From positions 124,001-188,000 of the forward strand of contig JACKMC010000003.1 in NCBI GenBank assembly GCA_024235595.1: a stretch of 64,000 nt of DNA. The letters run 5' to 3'. Of this stretch, positions 62,343 through 64,000 are shown in pieces (position 1 is the first letter of the stretch; the number at the start of each line of letters is the position of its first letter). The position numbers and the translations under genes were made by a program. The notes below the pieces were generated by a model that made no database searches, was not told the DNA's origin, and worked only from the letters and a program-made list of their open reading frames with translations. The DNA comes from Zoogloeaceae bacterium. Its GTDB lineage: Bacteria > Pseudomonadota > Gammaproteobacteria > Burkholderiales > Rhodocyclaceae.

Positions 62343-63003
62343 CGCCCTTGCCGCAGACCGTGCTCTCGAGCCTGTAGCCGAAGCCCCGCACGGTGCGGAT
62401 CTTCAATCCAGCGGCTTCCAGCCGCGGTCGCAGGCGCGACACATAGACCTCGACCGCATTGCCGCTCGCCTCGGCCTGGAGCTTCTCCTTGGGCACCGTT
62501 CGCCCGTCCGCAGCGACCAGCGCCTCGAGCAGGTCCCATTCGCGCGCCGTAAGCGCCATCGGCTGCCGGTCCAGCGATGCGAGCCGCCCTTCGAGATCGA
62601 GGTTCAGGGGGCCGAAGGACAGCACATTGCGGGGCTCGCTGCGCCCGCCCCGACGCAAAACGGCGCGCATGCGGGCCGTCAGCTCGGCAAGCTGGAAGGG
62701 TTTGGGCAGGTAGTCGTCGGCGCCCACATCCAGCCCGTAGATGCGGTCGTCCAGCGCATCGCGGGCAGTAATCAGGATGACGGGCAAGCCCTGGCCGCGA
62801 TTGCGAATCCTTCGCACGATCTCGTAGCCACCGAGACCGGGCAATCCGACATCGATGAGCGCAAAGTCGAACGCATCGGTCTGCAGTAGCTGATCGGCCT
62901 GCATGCCGTCGGCAAGGTGTACGATTTCGTCACCCTGCCCGCGCAAAAAGCGCGCCACCCCTTGGGCAAGCTCGGGATCGTCTTCGACCAACAACACTTT
63001 CAC
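62332..63003 (-). CDS. TctD/QseB-like response regulator
   Basis: 223 residues. Receiver domain with acceptor aspartate in FALIDVGLP (D51) and a conserved KPF lysine, then an OmpR-type winged helix (AVEVYVSRLRPRL, VRGFGYRLES). I chose GTG 63003 because GAGG lies 8 bases upstream; a GTG at 63012 would add three residues with no spacing. Forms an operon with the kinase. Confidence 0.93.
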   Translation of the reverse strand: MKVLLVEDDPELAQGVARFLRGQGDEIVHLADGMQADQLLQTDAFDFALIDVGLPGLGGYEIVRRIRNRGQGLPVILITARDALDDRIYGLDVGADDYLPKPFQLAELTARMRAVLRRGGRSEPRNVLSFGPLNLDLEGRLASLDRQPMALTAREWDLLEALVAADGRTVPKEKLQAEASGNAVEVYVSRLRPRLEAAGLKIRTVRGFGYRLESTVCGKGDAD

Positions 63004-63124
63004 AGGACGCACCTCGAAAAAATACTTGTGGCAATGTCGATGCCACCTTCGATGGCTTCAACGCACCAGGTGGCTCGGCGGACGACGCAATCGCAAGCAA
63101 CCCTGGCAAGCACTTGGAAACGGC

Positions 63125-64000
63125 TTACTGGCGACGGCCGAGGGCCTTCACCATGGCCCGCACGGCCCGGATCTGCACGCCATCGCGCGTCGCATACTCG
63201 GGATCCGTATACCCCCACCAATCCCAGCAGGCCCGCGGGTTGAACACCCATTTCGAACTTCCCGCCCCCCAACCGTAGCGTGGCACCGTCTGCGGGTAGA
63301 GCACGATCAGGCGATTGGCCGACGCCCATTCGTTGTAGCCCGCCCCGGTAACGAATGCGGTGCCGATCTGGTCGGCGCTCTGGCGGCAGCCGTGAAAGGC
63401 AACATGGACCCGACAGGTCCCGCTCGCACAGTCACTCGGCACGAAAAGGTAGCCGCTGTCGGCGAGTCCGATATCCGCGGGCTTTCCGCCGATCGCCGCG
63501 CCCTGGTCGAACTCGAGCAATTCGCCCTGCGGCGGGCTCTGCCGCGCCGCCATCGGTCCCACCAGAAAGGCCAGCAGTTCGCCTGCCGCGTCGAAATCTC
63601 CACAGCGGTTGAGGTAGGGGGGCTCGCTGGTCGCGCAGGCATTTGCATCCTGGGCCGCGACCGACACCATCGCATGCCCCGCCTCGGCCAGCTTCACGTA
63701 ACGCAGCGAATCCGGTGGAATCCAGCGGCCATAGCTCGCCACCAGCGCATCCACGACCGCGCGAGCCAGGGTCTCGTCCTTGCCGCCCGAGAAAACCCAT
63801 ACCTTGTCATGCTGGAGATCTGCGGGCGGGTCGATCAGTCCGGCCGAGGCGCGACGCTCGATATGCGCCTGCAACTCACGCGTCTGCGGTACCGGTGCCC
63901 ACCAGCTATTGGGGCTCATGCAGCGCGTCAGCGCCGCCCAGGTCGAGCCGGCAGCGCATTCGTAGGGCCCACCGGCGATCACTCCCGCGCCGGCCACCGA
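63125..64000 (-). CDS. Poly-3-hydroxybutyrate depolymerase-like esterase (N-terminus cut by window edge)
   Basis: 291 residues are visible and the frame is open to base 64000. AGAGVIAGGPYEC at the left edge, AFHGCRQSADQIG in the centre, and WGYTDPEYATRDGVQI near the end resemble extracellular PHB depolymerases. The N-terminal part, including any signal peptide and probably the nucleophile serine elbow, is outside. Substrate (PHB or another polyester or ester) cannot be settled here. Confidence 0.85.
   Translation of the reverse strand, partial: SVAGAGVIAGGPYECAAGSTWAALTRCMSPNSWWAPVPQTRELQAHIERRASAGLIDPPADLQHDKVWVFSGGKDETLARAVVDALVASYGRWIPPDSLRYVKLAEAGHAMVSVAAQDANACATSEPPYLNRCGDFDAAGELLAFLVGPMAARQSPPQGELLEFDQGAAIGGKPADIGLADSGYLFVPSDCASGTCRVHVAFHGCRQSADQIGTAFVTGAGYNEWASANRLIVLYPQTVPRYGWGAGSSKWVFNPRACWDWWGYTDPEYATRDGVQIRAVRAMVKALGRRQ

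Noticed and set aside
1..64000. Search for CRISPR arrays, insertion sequences, integrases, phage genes or anti-phage defence systems
   Set aside because: No regularly spaced repeats, transposase or integrase signatures or defence genes were seen. The tRNA cluster at 34.2-34.5 kb shows no adjacent attachment-site duplication or foreign genes.

Overview
The window is chromosomal DNA from a NirS-type denitrifying betaproteobacterium, most likely of the Rhodocyclales (Thauera/Azoarcus/Aromatoleum group). I infer this from the high GC content, the heme d1 gene order with a fused nirDL, the Na+-translocating NADH dehydrogenase, the rimP-nusA-infB-rbfA-truB-rpsO-pnp block, and a possible poly-3-hydroxybutyrate depolymerase at the right edge. 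The assignment comes from gene content and protein resemblance, not a database search. I see no insertion sequence, prophage, CRISPR array or rRNA. Almost all DNA is coding; one gene runs off each edge (nirJ at the left, a depolymerase-like esterase at the right).

Layout. 1-8.9 kb: denitrification. nirS (cytochrome cd1), the heme d1 genes nirC-F-DL-G-H, nirJ and divergent nirE, under three FNR/Dnr-type boxes. A GAF-HD-GYP c-di-GMP phosphodiesterase gene lies between nirH and nirJ on the opposite strand. 8.9-18.3 kb: a TPR protein with a TetR regulator, a pterin dehydratase, a 1,190-residue DUF748/AsmA-like envelope protein, a BaiN-type flavoprotein, an LpxH-like phosphoesterase, HU and RdgC. 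18.6-25.1 kb: nqrABCDEF, nqrM and a CBS protein. 25.2-29.1 kb: pstSCAB with a Pho box. 29.2-34.0 kb: a PhoQ/PhoP-like pair and a PepSY protein, divergent from an SHP-type cytochrome, a diheme cytochrome and a ferric-reductase-like flavocytochrome. 34.2-34.5 kb: tRNA-Pro, tRNA-Arg and tRNA-His. 34.6-43.9 kb: dksA, then the translation and RNA block on the minus strand. 44.0-50.6 kb: a minus-strand run of hydrolase, PHP phosphoesterase, YciO, M50 protease, trpS, scpA, scpB and rluB. 50.8-55.7 kb: a tandem glycine riboswitch and gcvT-gcvH-gcvP. 55.7-64 kb: a FinR-like LysR gene divergent from fpr, a DnaJ-like chaperone, a DUF485-ActP transporter pair, a TctDE/QseBC-like two-component system and the partial esterase.

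How it fits together. The nir genes build and load the heme d1 enzyme that reduces nitrite to NO. Nqr provides sodium-coupled NADH oxidation. Pst imports phosphate under PhoB control. The gcv operon degrades glycine under riboswitch control. The least explained regulatory features are a terminator just before rimP-nusA-infB, with a promoter and a complementary segment ahead of it; 11-bp-period repeats in front of the SHP cluster and of the ActP operon; and the c-di-GMP phosphodiesterase gene inside the nir cluster.
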